DNA of 64,000 nt, from assembly GCF_024169655.1 (NCBI RefSeq), contig NZ_JALJWV010000001.1, positions 2,237,001-2,301,000 on the forward strand, in the 5' to 3' direction. The stretch comes from Pseudomonas marginalis. Its GTDB lineage: Bacteria > Pseudomonadota > Gammaproteobacteria > Pseudomonadales > Pseudomonadaceae. Below the pieces are notes generated by a model. The model was given only the letters and a program-made list of their open reading frames with translations. It was not told the DNA's origin and did no database searches. The translations under genes were made by a program, and so were the position numbers. Below are positions 44,173 through 54,109 of the stretch, one piece after another. Each line of letters starts with the position of its first letter. The first letter of the stretch is position 1.

Positions 44173-45264
44173 ATGGCTGCTCTGTTTGAACCCTACAAGC
44201 TTAAAGACGTGACCTTGCGCAACCGCATCGCGATCCCGCCGATGTGCCAGTACATGGCCAACGACGGCATCGTCAACGACTGGCACCACGTTCACCTGGC
44301 CAGCATGGCCCGTGGCGGCGCGGGTTTGCTGGTGGTCGAAGCCACCGCAGTGTCCCCTGAAGGCCGTATCACCCCCGGTTGCGCGGGTATCTGGAGCGAC
44401 GCCCACGCTCAGGCGTTCGTGCCGATGGTCAAGGCCATCAAGGCTGCTGGCGCGGTACCGGGCATTCAGATCGCCCATGCCGGTCGTAAGGCCAGTGCCA
44501 ACCGCCCGTGGGAAGGCGACGATCATATCCCCGCTTCAGATGTGCGCAGCTGGGAAACCATTGCACCGTCGGCCATTGCGTTCGGCGCCAACCTGCCTAA
44601 CGTGCCGCGCGCCATGACCCTGGACGACATCGCCCGGGTGCGCCAGGATTTCGTCGACGCCGCCCGCCGTGCCCGCGACGCCGGTTTTGAATGGATCGAA
44701 CTGCACTTTGCCCACGGCTACCTGGCCCAGAGCTTTTTCTCCGAGCATTCCAACCAGCGTACCGATGCCTACGGCGGCAGCTTCGATAATCGCAGCCGTT
44801 TCCTCCTGGAAACCCTGGCCGCTGTGCGTGAAGTCTGGCCGGAAAACCTGCCGTTGACCGCGCGTTTCGGTGTGATCGAATACGACGGCCGTGACGAGCA
44901 GACCCTGACCGAATCCATCGAGTTGGCCCGTCGCTTCAAGGCCGGTGGCCTCGACCTGCTGAGCGTCAGCGTCGGCTTCACCATTGCCGACACCCAGATC
45001 CCGTGGGGCCCGGCGTTCCTGGGGCCGATCGCTGAGCGCGTGCGCCGCGAAGCCGGTATCCCGGTCACTTCGGCCTGGGGGTTTGGCACGCCGCAACTGG
45101 CAGAAGGTGCGTTGCAGGCCGGGCAGGTGGACTTGGTCTCGGTGGGGCGTGCGCATCTGGCTGATCCGCATTGGGCGTACTTTGCCGCCAAGGAGCTGGG
45201 GGTAGAGAAAGCGTCCTGGACCTTGCCTGCGCCGTATGCCCATTGGTTGGAACGCTATCGCTGA
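44173..45264 (+). CDS. NADH:flavin oxidoreductase, old yellow enzyme (XenA/NamA class)
   Basis: 363 residues. Begins ALFEPYKLKDVTLRNRIAIPPMCQYMAND, with the Cys (PPMCQYM) that marks the thermophilic-like/XenA subclass. Further blocks are QIAHAGRKAS, WIELHFAHGYLAQSFFSEHSNQRTDAYGGSFDNRSRF and SVGRAHLADPHW. An FMN ene-reductase acting on activated alkenes. Controlled by the divergent ArsR gene. Confidence 0.92.
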   Translation: MAALFEPYKLKDVTLRNRIAIPPMCQYMANDGIVNDWHHVHLASMARGGAGLLVVEATAVSPEGRITPGCAGIWSDAHAQAFVPMVKAIKAAGAVPGIQIAHAGRKASANRPWEGDDHIPASDVRSWETIAPSAIAFGANLPNVPRAMTLDDIARVRQDFVDAARRARDAGFEWIELHFAHGYLAQSFFSEHSNQRTDAYGGSFDNRSRFLLETLAAVREVWPENLPLTARFGVIEYDGRDEQTLTESIELARRFKAGGLDLLSVSVGFTIADTQIPWGPAFLGPIAERVRREAGIPVTSAWGFGTPQLAEGALQAGQVDLVSVGRAHLADPHWAYFAAKELGVEKASWTLPAPYAHWLERYR

Positions 45265-45284
45265 GGCAGTCGCTCAGCAAGACC

Positions 45285-45394
45285 TGTGGGAGATGTTGAG
45301 CCCCGGCGAGGCCGCGATAGTGGTGTGTCAGGCAGCAACAATGCTGGCAGAACCACCGTCATCGAAGCCTCGCTGGGGCTCGACATCTCCCACA
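45285..45394. repeat. Variant REPIN
   Basis: TGTGGGAGATGTTGAGCCCC at 45285 and the inverse GGGGCTCGACATCTCCCACA ending 45394. The REP core differs from groups A and B seen elsewhere in the window. It lies between the convergent OYE and GntR genes. Confidence 0.75.
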
Positions 45395-45428
45395 TTTGAT
45401 CTTCATGGCCGTCGAACGAGGGTGGGGC

Positions 45429-46151
45429 TTATAACGGCGTCAGCACATTCATCACCGTATCCAGCGCTACCCGCGTGTCATCCAGTTGCACCAGCGAAGC
45501 ATGCCGGGCGCCGAGGGCGTCGCGGTTCTGGATCGCGGTGAGGATCGCCTTGTGCCGGGGCAGGCTCAGGCCCTGGATATCCGGGCGGCGGTTGGTGATG
45601 TTGATCGACTCGCGCAGCGGCAGCGACAGCATGTTGCACATGTACGCCAGCAGGTCGTTGCGCGTGGCGTCGGCAATCGCACGGTGGAAGTCCAGGTCGG
45701 CCTGCAACAGCGCGTCGTGGGTCTGCGCGGTTTCCATGCCGAGGTAGGCTTTTTCGATGGTGGTGATGTCTTCGTCGGTGGCCGTGGTCGCGGCCATGGC
45801 GGCGATTTCCGGTTCGAGGATGCGCCGCACACCGGCCAGGGTGTTGAAAAACTCGCTATGGGGCGTGGACTGCATCAACCAGGACAGCACATCCGGGTCG
45901 AGCAGGTGCCACTTCACCCGAGGCCGCACCACCGCGCCCACCCGTGGCTTGGAATACACCAGGCCCTTGGCGCTGAGCACTCGCGTGGCCTCACGCAACA
46001 CCGAGCGGCTGACCTTGTACTCCTCGCAGAGCGTGGCCTCCATGGGCAGTCGTTCTTCTGGTTTGAAGCGACCGGAAACGATGTGCATGCCCAAGTCCTG
46101 GACGATCTGGGCATGCATGCTCTTGCGCGGCTTGGACGGCTGGTGATCCAT
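45429..46151 (-). CDS. GntR-family regulator (FadR/FCD) of the arabinose locus
   Basis: 240 residues. Winged helix LPMEATLCEEYKVSRSVLREATRVLSAKGLVYSKPRVG, then an FCD domain with LDFHRAIADATRNDLLAYM and PRHKAILTAIQNRDALGARHASLVQL. It lies just downstream of the arabonate dehydratase gene in the same direction and probably controls the oxidative arabinose genes, responding to a sugar-acid intermediate. Confidence 0.88.
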   Translation of the reverse strand: MDHQPSKPRKSMHAQIVQDLGMHIVSGRFKPEERLPMEATLCEEYKVSRSVLREATRVLSAKGLVYSKPRVGAVVRPRVKWHLLDPDVLSWLMQSTPHSEFFNTLAGVRRILEPEIAAMAATTATDEDITTIEKAYLGMETAQTHDALLQADLDFHRAIADATRNDLLAYMCNMLSLPLRESINITNRRPDIQGLSLPRHKAILTAIQNRDALGARHASLVQLDDTRVALDTVMNVLTPL

Positions 46152-46198
46152 AACGACAGGGATGCTCTGGCTAAATAGGCGGCATCATAGCATCCCAA

Positions 46199-47935
46199 TT
46201 AGTGGGAATGACGTGGGACTTCGGCCCCACGGCAACCCACCAGGAAATCGAAGTCGCAGCCCTGGTCCGCCTGCAGCACATGGTCGATGTACAGCTGGCG
46301 ATAGCCGCCGACGATCAACTTTTGCGGGGGTTTCAGGTCGGCCATGCGCGCCGCCAGCTCGGCGTCGGGGATGTCCAGGTGCAAGCGCCCGTTGGCGCAG
46401 TCGAGTTCGATCCAGTCACCTTCCTGCACCGTGGCCAACGGCCCGCCGGCAGCGGCTTCCGGTGCCACATGCAAGACCACCGTGCCATATGCCGTGCCGC
46501 TCATGCGCGCATCGGAAATCCGCACCATGTCGGTCACGCCCTGGGCCAGCAGCTTGGCCGGCAGGCCCATGTTGCCGACTTCGGCCATGCCCGGGTAACC
46601 CTTTGGCCCGCAGTTCTTCATGACCAGGATCGAGTTGGCGTCCACGTCCAGGTCCGGGTCGTTGATGCGCGCCTTGTACATGTCGAAATCCTCGAACACC
46701 ACGGCGCGGCCACGGTGCTGCATCAACGTCGGGCTGGCGGCCGACGGCTTGAGCACCGCGCCCAGCGGGGCGAGGTTGCCGCGCAGCACACAGATGCCGC
46801 CGTCGGCGCGGATCGGGTTGTCGAGGGTGCGGATCACTTCGTCCTGGCCGTAGATCGGCGAATCCTTGGTGTTCTCGCCCAACGACTTGCCGTTGACGGT
46901 CAAGGCGTTCGGGTGCGGGATCAGGTTGGCTTCGCCGAGACGGCGCAGCACCGCCGGCAGGCCGCCAGCGTAGTAGAACTCTTCCATCAAGAAACGCCCG
47001 GACGGTTGCAGGTCGACGATGGTCGGCATGCCGCGCCCGATGCGCGTCCAGTCGTCCAGATCGAGCTCGACACCGATGCGTCCGGCGATGGCTTTGAGGT
47101 GGATCACCGCATTGGTCGAGCCGCCGATGGCCGCATTCACGCGGATCGCGTTTTCAAAGGCTTCCTTGGTGAGGATCTTCGACAGCTTCAAGTCTTCGCG
47201 CACCATCTCCACCGCACGCATGCCGGACATATGCGCCAGCACATAGCGCCGTGCATCCACCGCCGGGATCGCCGCGTTGTGCGGCAGCGACGTGCCGAGT
47301 GCCTCGGCCATGCAGGCCATGGTCGACGCGGTGCCCATGGTGTTGCAGGTGCCCGCCGAACGCGACATGCCGCCCTCGGCCGCGAGGAAGTCATCCAGGG
47401 TGATGGTGCCGGCCTTGACCTGTTCGCTGAGCTGCCACACCACCGTGCCCGAGCCGATGTCCTGGCCCTTGTGTTTGCCGTTGAGCATCGGCCCGCCGGT
47501 GACCACGATGGCCGGCACGTCGCAACTGGCCGCGCCCATCAGCAGCGCCGGGGTGGTCTTGTCGCAGCCGGTCAGCAGCACCACGCCGTCGATGGGGTTG
47601 CCGCGAATCGCTTCCTCCACGTCCATGCTCGCCAGGTTGCGCGTGAGCATGGCGGTGGGGCGCAGGTTCGATTCGCCATTGGAAAACACCGGGAACTCCA
47701 CCGGGAAGCCGCCGGCCTCGATCACGCCGCGTTTGACGTGCTCGGCGATTTGGCGGAAGTGGGCGTTGCACGGGGTCAGCTCGGACCAGGTGTTGCAGAT
47801 ACCGATGATCGGTTTGCCATGGAACTGATGGTCGGCGATGCCCTGGTTCTTCATCCAGCTGCGGTACATGAAGCCGTTCTTGTCGGCGGTACCGAACCAC
47901 TGGGCGGAGCGCAGGCCAGGTTTTTTATCAGACAT
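46199..47935 (-). CDS. L-arabonate dehydratase (IlvD/Edd family)
   Basis: 578 residues from MSDKKPGLRSAQWFGTADKNGFMYRSWMKNQG, an opening typical of sugar-acid dehydratases rather than IlvD. Fe-S cysteines are likely in CNTWSELTPCN, TGCDKTTPA and SAGTCNTMGTASTMACMAEALG. It converts L-arabonate to 2-keto-3-deoxy-L-arabonate. Divergent from the MFS-araD1-KGSADH-lactonase genes over a 193-bp promoter region. A related pentonate or hexonate is possible, but the neighbours fit arabinose. Confidence 0.88.
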   Translation of the reverse strand: MSDKKPGLRSAQWFGTADKNGFMYRSWMKNQGIADHQFHGKPIIGICNTWSELTPCNAHFRQIAEHVKRGVIEAGGFPVEFPVFSNGESNLRPTAMLTRNLASMDVEEAIRGNPIDGVVLLTGCDKTTPALLMGAASCDVPAIVVTGGPMLNGKHKGQDIGSGTVVWQLSEQVKAGTITLDDFLAAEGGMSRSAGTCNTMGTASTMACMAEALGTSLPHNAAIPAVDARRYVLAHMSGMRAVEMVREDLKLSKILTKEAFENAIRVNAAIGGSTNAVIHLKAIAGRIGVELDLDDWTRIGRGMPTIVDLQPSGRFLMEEFYYAGGLPAVLRRLGEANLIPHPNALTVNGKSLGENTKDSPIYGQDEVIRTLDNPIRADGGICVLRGNLAPLGAVLKPSAASPTLMQHRGRAVVFEDFDMYKARINDPDLDVDANSILVMKNCGPKGYPGMAEVGNMGLPAKLLAQGVTDMVRISDARMSGTAYGTVVLHVAPEAAAGGPLATVQEGDWIELDCANGRLHLDIPDAELAARMADLKPPQKLIVGGYRQLYIDHVLQADQGCDFDFLVGCRGAEVPRHSH

Positions 47936-48030
47936 GATGGTTTCTCTTATTGTATGACTATATGTTCTCTGTGCGGCTAAACATAAGCGCAAAATGTTCG
48001 GTTTGGAAGTGTTGTTTCGTAAATAGTACT

Positions 48031-48040
48031 ACTATATAGT
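48031..48040. promoter_or_regulatory. Candidate operator in the dehydratase/MFS divergent promoter
   Basis: Palindrome ACTATATAGT, with a related GACTATATGT at 47956-47965 nearer the dehydratase gene. Possible sites for the adjacent GntR regulator. Confidence 0.35.
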
Positions 48041-48128
48041 CGATCTCAACTGAGGTATTGCCCTGGCGGATTTTCGCGAGAGGCGTCCCCCGAGCTTCTA
48101 TAAAAACAACAATCGGAGATCGACTCCC

Positions 48129-49451
48129 ATGAGCCAGGAACTGCGGCTTATACGGCGCATCACGCTGAAACTGATTCCCTTCCTCATCCTGCTGTACCTG
48201 ATCGCCTACGTGGACCGCTCCGCCGTGGGGTTCGCCAAGCTGCACATGGGCGCCGACGTCGGCATCGGTGATGCGGCCTACGGCTTTGGCGCAGGCCTGT
48301 TCTTCATTGGCTATTTCCTGTTCGAGATCCCCAGCAACCTGATGCTCGATCGCTTCGGCGCACGGCGCTGGTTCGCCCGGATCATGATCACCTGGGGCAC
48401 CATCACCATCGGCATGGCGTTCGTGCAGGGGCCACAGAGCTTCTATGTGATGCGCTTTCTGCTCGGCGCGGCGGAGGCGGGGTTCTTTCCCGGCGTTCTG
48501 TACTACATCACTCAGTGGTTCCCGGTGCGCCATCGCGGCAAGATCCTCGGGCTGTTCATCCTCTCGCAACCGATCGCAATGATGATCACCGGCCCGGTCT
48601 CCGGCGGCCTGTTGGGCATGGACGGCACCCTCGGGCTGCACGGCTGGCAATGGCTGTTCATCGTCATCGGCACCCCGGCGATCCTGCTCACCTGGCCGGT
48701 GCTGCGCTACCTGCCGGACGGCCCCAAGCAGGTCAACTGGATGAGCGAGGACGAAAAAGCCTGGCTCACCGGCGAACTGGCCAAGGACCTGCAAGCCTAC
48801 GGCCAGACCCGCCACGGCAATCCGCTGCACGCCCTCAAGGACAAGCGCGTGTTGCTGCTGGCGCTGTTCTACCTGCCGGTGACCCTGAGCATCTACGGGT
48901 TGGGCCTGTGGCTGCCGACGCTGATCAAGCAGTTCGGCGGCACGGACCTGGTCACCGGCTTTGTCTCGGCGGTGCCGTATATCTTCGGGATCATCGGGCT
49001 GTTGATCATCCCGCGCAGTTCCGACCGTTTGAACGATCGCTACGGCCACCTGGCGGTGCTTTACGTACTGGGTGCCATCGGCCTGTTCTGCAGTGCCTGG
49101 CTGAGTGTGCCGGTGCTGCAAATGGCGGCGCTGTGCCTGGCGGCGTTCGCGATGTTTTCCTGCACGGCGGTGTTCTGGACCCTGCCCGGGCGGTTTTTTG
49201 CCGGTGCGAGTGCGGCGGCGGGCATTGCCTTGATCAATTCGGTGGGCAACCTCGGCGGCTATATCGGCCCGTTCGTGATCGGCGCGCTCAAGGAATACAC
49301 CGGCAACCTGGCCTCGGGCTTGTACTTCCTGTCCGCAGTGATGGTGTTCGGGTTGCTGCTGACCGGCGTGGTCTACCGTCTGCTGGAGCGCAAGCATGTG
49401 CTGCCGGCCGAGCAATTCGCCGCCAGTGCCCGTGGCGCCACACGTACTTAA
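48129..49451 (+). CDS. MFS transporter, anion:cation symporter (ACS) family
   Basis: 440 residues with 12 predicted helices. ACS-type N-terminus LIPFLILLYLIAYVDRSAVGFAKLHM and the loop LFEIPSNLMLDRFGARRWFARIMI. Such transporters carry sugar acids or other organic anions. First gene of the rightward arabinose run; may import L-arabonate or a related acid. Confidence 0.87.
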   Translation: MSQELRLIRRITLKLIPFLILLYLIAYVDRSAVGFAKLHMGADVGIGDAAYGFGAGLFFIGYFLFEIPSNLMLDRFGARRWFARIMITWGTITIGMAFVQGPQSFYVMRFLLGAAEAGFFPGVLYYITQWFPVRHRGKILGLFILSQPIAMMITGPVSGGLLGMDGTLGLHGWQWLFIVIGTPAILLTWPVLRYLPDGPKQVNWMSEDEKAWLTGELAKDLQAYGQTRHGNPLHALKDKRVLLLALFYLPVTLSIYGLGLWLPTLIKQFGGTDLVTGFVSAVPYIFGIIGLLIIPRSSDRLNDRYGHLAVLYVLGAIGLFCSAWLSVPVLQMAALCLAAFAMFSCTAVFWTLPGRFFAGASAAAGIALINSVGNLGGYIGPFVIGALKEYTGNLASGLYFLSAVMVFGLLLTGVVYRLLERKHVLPAEQFAASARGATRT

Positions 49452-49466
49452 TCGAGGAGAAGTTTC

Positions 49467-50459
49467 ATGCGTTTAGTTCAGTTCGAGGTGTCCAACGGCG
49501 AGCGCCGGGTCGGCGTGGTGGAGGGCAGCCAGGTGCGCGAAGTACTCGCCACGCACAGCGTGCGCGAGTTGGCGCTGGCCGCGATCGAAGCGGGTGTGGG
49601 CCTGGCGCAGCAGGTGCAGAGCCTCGGCCTGGGCGCCAGTCACACCTACGCCGAGCTGCTCGCCGAGCTGAAGATCCTGCCACCGCTGGACCACCCGGAC
49701 CCGGCCCATATGCTGATCAGCGGCACCGGCCTGACCCACCTGGGCAGCGCGTCGGCGCGGGACAAGATGCACCAGCAGGGCGGTGACGACAGCGCGTTGA
49801 CCGACACCATGCGTATCTTCAAGTGGGGCGTGGAAGGCGGCAAACCGGCGGCCGGCCAGGCGGGCGTGCAACCGGAGTGGTTCTACAAGGGCGACGGCAG
49901 CATCGTCGTGCGCCCCGGCGCGGCGTTCCCGGTGCCGCCTTTTGCCGAAGACGCCGGCGAAGAGCCGGAGATCGGCGGGCTGTATGTGATCGGCCACGAC
50001 CGCAAGCCCTATCGCGTGGGTTTTGCGGTGGGCAACGAGTTCTCCGACCACGTGATGGAACGCAAGAACTACCTGTACCTGGCCCATTCCAAACTGCGCA
50101 GTTGCAGCTACGGCCCGGAGTTGCGCGTGGGCGAGTTACCGCAACATCTGGCCGGCACCAGCCGCATCCTGCGCAACGGCGAAGTGATCTGGCAGAACGA
50201 ATTCCTCAGTGGCGAGGCCAATATGTGCCACAGCCTGGAAAACCTTGAGTACCACCACTTCAAATACAGCCAGTTCCTCAAACCTGGCGATGTACACATT
50301 CATTTCTTCGGCACCGCGACCCTGTCATTCGCCGACGGTATACGTACCCAACCGGGCGATGTGTTCGAGATCAGCCAGGCCGAGTTCGGCGCGCCGCTGG
50401 TCAATCGTGTCGGCAGTGTTAACGCCGTCTTCGCACCCGGCGACGTCATCACCCTTTAA
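49467..50459 (+). CDS. 2-keto-3-deoxy-L-arabonate dehydratase, AraD1/FAH-fold family
   Basis: 330 residues of the fumarylacetoacetase-like AraD1 family (MRLVQFEVSNGERRVGVVEG, LISGTGLTHLGSASARDKMH, GLYVIGHDRKPYRVGFAVGNEFSDHVMERKNYLYLAHSKLRSCSYGPEL). It would form 2-oxoglutarate semialdehyde. Located between the transporter and KGSADH genes (15 and 11 bp gaps), which supports the Weimberg assignment. Confidence 0.83.
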   Translation: MRLVQFEVSNGERRVGVVEGSQVREVLATHSVRELALAAIEAGVGLAQQVQSLGLGASHTYAELLAELKILPPLDHPDPAHMLISGTGLTHLGSASARDKMHQQGGDDSALTDTMRIFKWGVEGGKPAAGQAGVQPEWFYKGDGSIVVRPGAAFPVPPFAEDAGEEPEIGGLYVIGHDRKPYRVGFAVGNEFSDHVMERKNYLYLAHSKLRSCSYGPELRVGELPQHLAGTSRILRNGEVIWQNEFLSGEANMCHSLENLEYHHFKYSQFLKPGDVHIHFFGTATLSFADGIRTQPGDVFEISQAEFGAPLVNRVGSVNAVFAPGDVITL

Positions 50460-50470
50460 AGGAGAGCCAC

Positions 50471-52051
50471 ATGTCCCAGTTCCTTGGCCACAACTACATC
50501 GGCGGCCAGCGCAGCGCCAACGGCAGCCTCAAGCTGCAGAGCGTCGATGCAGCGACCGGCGAAGCCTTGCCCCAGGATTTTTACCAGGCCACGCCGCAGG
50601 AAGTCGACGCCGCTGCCAAGGCGGCGGCGGCGGCTTACCCGGCGTACCGCGCCTTGAGTGCAGCGCGCCGTGCGCAGTTCCTTGAGGCAGTGGCCGATGA
50701 GCTGGACGCGCTGGGCGATGACTTCGTCGAGCTGGTCTGCCGTGAAACCGCACTGCCCGCTGCCCGTATCAAAGGCGAGCGCGGCCGCACCAGCGGGCAG
50801 ATGCGGCTGTTCGCCACGGTGTTGCGCCGCGGCGATTTCTACGGCGCGCGCATCGACAAGGCACTGCCGGAGCGCCAACCGCTGCCACGCCCGGACCTGC
50901 GCCAGTACCGCATCGGCCTGGGCCCGGTTGCGGTGTTTGGCGCGAGCAACTTCCCCCTGGCGTTTTCCACGGCGGGCGGGGATACCGCCGCCGCGCTGGC
51001 GGCCGGTTGCCCGGTGGTGTTCAAGGCCCACAGCGGGCATATGGCCACGGCCGAGCGCGTCGCCGATGCGATCATTCGCGCGGCCGAGGCTACCGAGATG
51101 CCGGCGGGCGTGTTCAACATGATCTTCGGCGGCGGCGTCGGTGAAGCGCTGGTCAAGCACCCGGCGATCCAGGCGGTCGGCTTTACCGGCTCGCTCAAGG
51201 GCGGGCGCGCCTTGTGCGACATGGCGGCGGCACGGCCGCAGCCGATCCCGGTGTTCGCCGAGATGTCGAGCATCAACCCGGTCATCGTGCTGCCCCAGGC
51301 CCTGCAGGCGCGGGCGCAAACCGTGGCCCGCGAGCTGACGGCCTCGGTGGTGCAAGGCTGCGGCCAGTTCTGTACCAATCCCGGTCTGGTGATCGGCCTC
51401 GCGTCGCCGGCCTTCAGCGCGTTCACTCAGCAGGTGGCGCAACTGATCGGCGATCAGCCGGCGCAGACCATGCTCAATGCCGGCACCTTGAGCAGCTATG
51501 GCAAGGGCCTGGAAAAACTGCTGGCACACCCCGGTATCCAACATCTGGCCGGTCAGGCTCAAGCCGGGCATCAGGCGCGGCCGCAGTTGTTCAAGGCCGA
51601 TGTCAGCCTGCTGATCGACGGCGATGAAGTGCTGCAAGAGGAAGTGTTCGGCCCCACCACGGTGTTCGTCGAAGTCGCCGACCAGGCCCAGCTCAGCGCC
51701 GCCTTGCATGGCCTGCACGGCCAGCTCACGGCGACGATCATCGGCGAGCCGGCCGACCTGCAGCAGTTCGCCGAACTCACGCCGCTGCTGGAGCAGAAAG
51801 TCGGGCGTATCCTGCTCAACGGCTACCCGACCGGCGTGGAAGTCTGCGACGCAATGGTCCACGGCGGCCCGTACCCCGCGACGTCGGATGCGCGGGGTAC
51901 CTCGGTCGGCAGCCTGGCCATCGACCGCTTCCTGCGCCCGGTGTGTTTCCAGAACTACCCGGACAGCCTGCTGCCCGACGCGTTGAAAAACGCCAACCCG
52001 TTGCGTATCCAGCGCCTGGTGGATGGCACGCCGTCACGCGACGCGCTGTAA
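50471..52051 (+). CDS. 2-oxoglutarate semialdehyde dehydrogenase (NADP-type aldehyde dehydrogenase)
   Basis: 526 residues. Catalytic Cys in GCGQFCTNPGLVIG, Glu in VFAEMSSINPVIVLP, and a cofactor turn in GFTGSLKGGRAL. It matches the long KGSADH class rather than succinate-semialdehyde dehydrogenases. It yields 2-oxoglutarate, the end of the oxidative pentose pathway. Confidence 0.9.
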   Translation: MSQFLGHNYIGGQRSANGSLKLQSVDAATGEALPQDFYQATPQEVDAAAKAAAAAYPAYRALSAARRAQFLEAVADELDALGDDFVELVCRETALPAARIKGERGRTSGQMRLFATVLRRGDFYGARIDKALPERQPLPRPDLRQYRIGLGPVAVFGASNFPLAFSTAGGDTAAALAAGCPVVFKAHSGHMATAERVADAIIRAAEATEMPAGVFNMIFGGGVGEALVKHPAIQAVGFTGSLKGGRALCDMAAARPQPIPVFAEMSSINPVIVLPQALQARAQTVARELTASVVQGCGQFCTNPGLVIGLASPAFSAFTQQVAQLIGDQPAQTMLNAGTLSSYGKGLEKLLAHPGIQHLAGQAQAGHQARPQLFKADVSLLIDGDEVLQEEVFGPTTVFVEVADQAQLSAALHGLHGQLTATIIGEPADLQQFAELTPLLEQKVGRILLNGYPTGVEVCDAMVHGGPYPATSDARGTSVGSLAIDRFLRPVCFQNYPDSLLPDALKNANPLRIQRLVDGTPSRDAL

Positions 52052-52087
52052 CGCGCACCTGAGAACAATAACAATCCAGGAGGCAAC

Positions 52088-52951
52088 ATGTCGTTTCACG
52101 CCGTCAGCGCACACCGTGCGCAACTGGGGGAGGGCCCGTTCTGGGACGTGCCCACCCAGGCCCTGTATTGGGTCGACATCGCCGGCAAACAGGCGCTGCG
52201 CCTGATGGACGGGCAATTGCAGGCCTGGCAGTTGCCGGAGCATGTGTCCGCGTTTATCCCGTGTGAAAGCGGCGATGCGCTGGTGACCTTGAGCAGCGGC
52301 GTGTATCGACTGAACCTCGCGACCGAAGCCTTGCGCCTGTTCTGCGTGGCCGACCCGCACGCGGGCAACCGTGGCAATGAAGCGCGCTGCGACGCCCAGG
52401 GTCGCCTGTGGCTGGGCACCATGCAGAACAACCTCGGCGAACAGGGTGAAGACTTGCCCGTCACGCGTCGTTCCGGCGGGCTGTTTCGCGTGGATGCCGA
52501 TGCGCGGGTCACGCCGTTGCTGCACGGCCTGGGCATTCCCAACACCTTGCTGTGGAGCGCGGACGGCGCCCAGGTGCATTTCGGCGACAGCCTCGACGGC
52601 ACGCTGTATCGGCACGCGATCCAACCGAACGGCCAACTCGACCCTGGCCAAGTGTGGTTCGGCCCGCACGGGCGCGGCGCGCCGGACGGCTCGGCGATGG
52701 ACAGCCAAGGCTATCTCTGGAACGCACGCTGGAACGGCAGTTGCCTGCTGCGCCTGACGCCGGACGGTGAAGTGGATCGCATCGTCGAACTGCCCGTCAG
52801 CCGCCCCACCAGTTGCGTGTTCGGCGGCCCCCACCTCACCACCCTGTACATCACCAGCGCCGCCAGCCCTCTTGATCACCCCCTGGATGGCGCGGTGCTT
52901 GCCATCGAGGTCGATGTGCCCGGTAAACCCTGTCACCGCTTTGCCGGCTAA
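52088..52951 (+). CDS. SMP-30/gluconolactonase family protein (probable L-arabinolactonase)
   Basis: 287 residues of six-bladed propeller type. Metal ligands probable in LGEGPFWD (Glu), NEARCDAQGRLWLGTM and GIPNTLLWSADGAQVHFGDSLDG (Asn, Asp). Hydrolyses the aldono-lactone formed by sugar dehydrogenases. The cluster gives L-arabino-1,4-lactone as likely substrate. Confidence 0.88.
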   Translation: MSFHAVSAHRAQLGEGPFWDVPTQALYWVDIAGKQALRLMDGQLQAWQLPEHVSAFIPCESGDALVTLSSGVYRLNLATEALRLFCVADPHAGNRGNEARCDAQGRLWLGTMQNNLGEQGEDLPVTRRSGGLFRVDADARVTPLLHGLGIPNTLLWSADGAQVHFGDSLDGTLYRHAIQPNGQLDPGQVWFGPHGRGAPDGSAMDSQGYLWNARWNGSCLLRLTPDGEVDRIVELPVSRPTSCVFGGPHLTTLYITSAASPLDHPLDGAVLAIEVDVPGKPCHRFAG

Positions 52952-52971
52952 ACGCTATACCGCTTCACCCC

Positions 52972-53071
52972 TGTAGGAGCGAGCTTGCTCGCGAAAAACG
53001 TTAACGATGACGCGCGCATCCTGAATGCACGCGGCGCTCTCTGGCTTTTCGCGAGCAAGCTCGCTCCTACA
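52972..53071. repeat. REP pair, group B
   Basis: TGTAGGAGCGAGCTTGCTCG at 52972 and CGAGCAAGCTCGCTCCTACA ending 53071, between the lactonase and binding protein genes. The intervening loop includes GTTAACGAT as in the copy at 12115. Confidence 0.85.
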
Positions 53072-53104
53072 AAAAAAAGAAAACAACAATAAGGAGTCAA
53101 CCGT

Positions 53105-54109
53105 ATGAATCGTCGTCGTGCTATCCGTTCCTTGTGCTGCGCCGCTGTGGCGGTCTCGGCCATCAGCTTGAGTGGGCTGTCGCTGGCCGCTGAAGCAGTA
53201 AAAATCGGCTTTTTGGTCAAACAAGCCGAAGAACCCTGGTTCCAGACCGAATGGGCCTTCGCCGAAAAAGCCGGCAAGGAACATGGTTTCAGCGTGATCA
53301 AGATCGCCGTGCCCGACGGCGAGAAGACCCTCTCGGCCATCGACAGCCTGGCCGCCAACGGCGCCAAGGGTTTTGTGATCTGCCCGCCGGACGTGTCCCT
53401 CGGCCCGGCGATTGTCGCCAAGGCCAAAGCCAACGGCTTGAAAGTGATTGCCGTGGATGATCGTTTCGTCGACGCCAAGGGCAACTTTATGGAGGACGTG
53501 CCGTACCTGGGCATGGCCGCTTTTGAAGTCGGCCAGAAGCAAGGCGCGGCGATGGCCGCCGAGGCGAAGAAACGCGGTTGGGACTGGAAGGACACCTACG
53601 CGGTGATCACCACTTTCAACGAACTCGACACCGGTAAAAAGCGCACCGACGGTTCGATCAAATCCCTCGAAGAAGCGGGCATTCCCAAGGACCACATCCT
53701 CACCGCCGCGCTCAAGACTCTCGACGTGCCCGGCAGCATGGACGCCACTAACTCGGCCCTGGTCAAGCTGCCCAGCGGCGCGAAAAACCTGATCATCGGC
53801 GGCATGAACGACAACACCGTGCTTGGCGGCGTGCGCGCTACCGAAAGCGCCGGCTTCAAAGCCGCCAACGTGATCGGTATCGGTATCAACGGCACCGACG
53901 CCATTGGCGAGTTGAAGAAAGCCAACAGCGGCTTCTTCGGTTCGATGCTGCCCAGCCCGCACATCGAGGGCTACAACACCGCGCTGATGATGTACGAGTG
54001 GGTCACCACCGGTAAGGAACCGCCGAAGTACACCGCGATGGACGAAGTGACGCTGATCACCCGCGCCAACTTCCAGGAAGAACTGACCAAGATCGGGCTG
54101 TGGAAATGA
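53105..54109 (+). CDS. araF: L-arabinose ABC transporter, periplasmic binding protein
   Basis: 334 residues. Signal peptide (RRRAIRSLCCAAVAVSAISLSGLSLAAEA), then a periplasmic binding fold starting VKIGFLVKQAEEPWFQTEWAFAEKAGKE, characteristic of AraF. KLPSGAKNLIIGGMNDNTVLGGVRA and SPHIEGYNTALMMYEWVTTGKEPP follow. Stop overlaps the ATPase start (ATGA). Confidence 0.9.
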   Translation: MNRRRAIRSLCCAAVAVSAISLSGLSLAAEAVKIGFLVKQAEEPWFQTEWAFAEKAGKEHGFSVIKIAVPDGEKTLSAIDSLAANGAKGFVICPPDVSLGPAIVAKAKANGLKVIAVDDRFVDAKGNFMEDVPYLGMAAFEVGQKQGAAMAAEAKKRGWDWKDTYAVITTFNELDTGKKRTDGSIKSLEEAGIPKDHILTAALKTLDVPGSMDATNSALVKLPSGAKNLIIGGMNDNTVLGGVRATESAGFKAANVIGIGINGTDAIGELKKANSGFFGSMLPSPHIEGYNTALMMYEWVTTGKEPPKYTAMDEVTLITRANFQEELTKIGLWK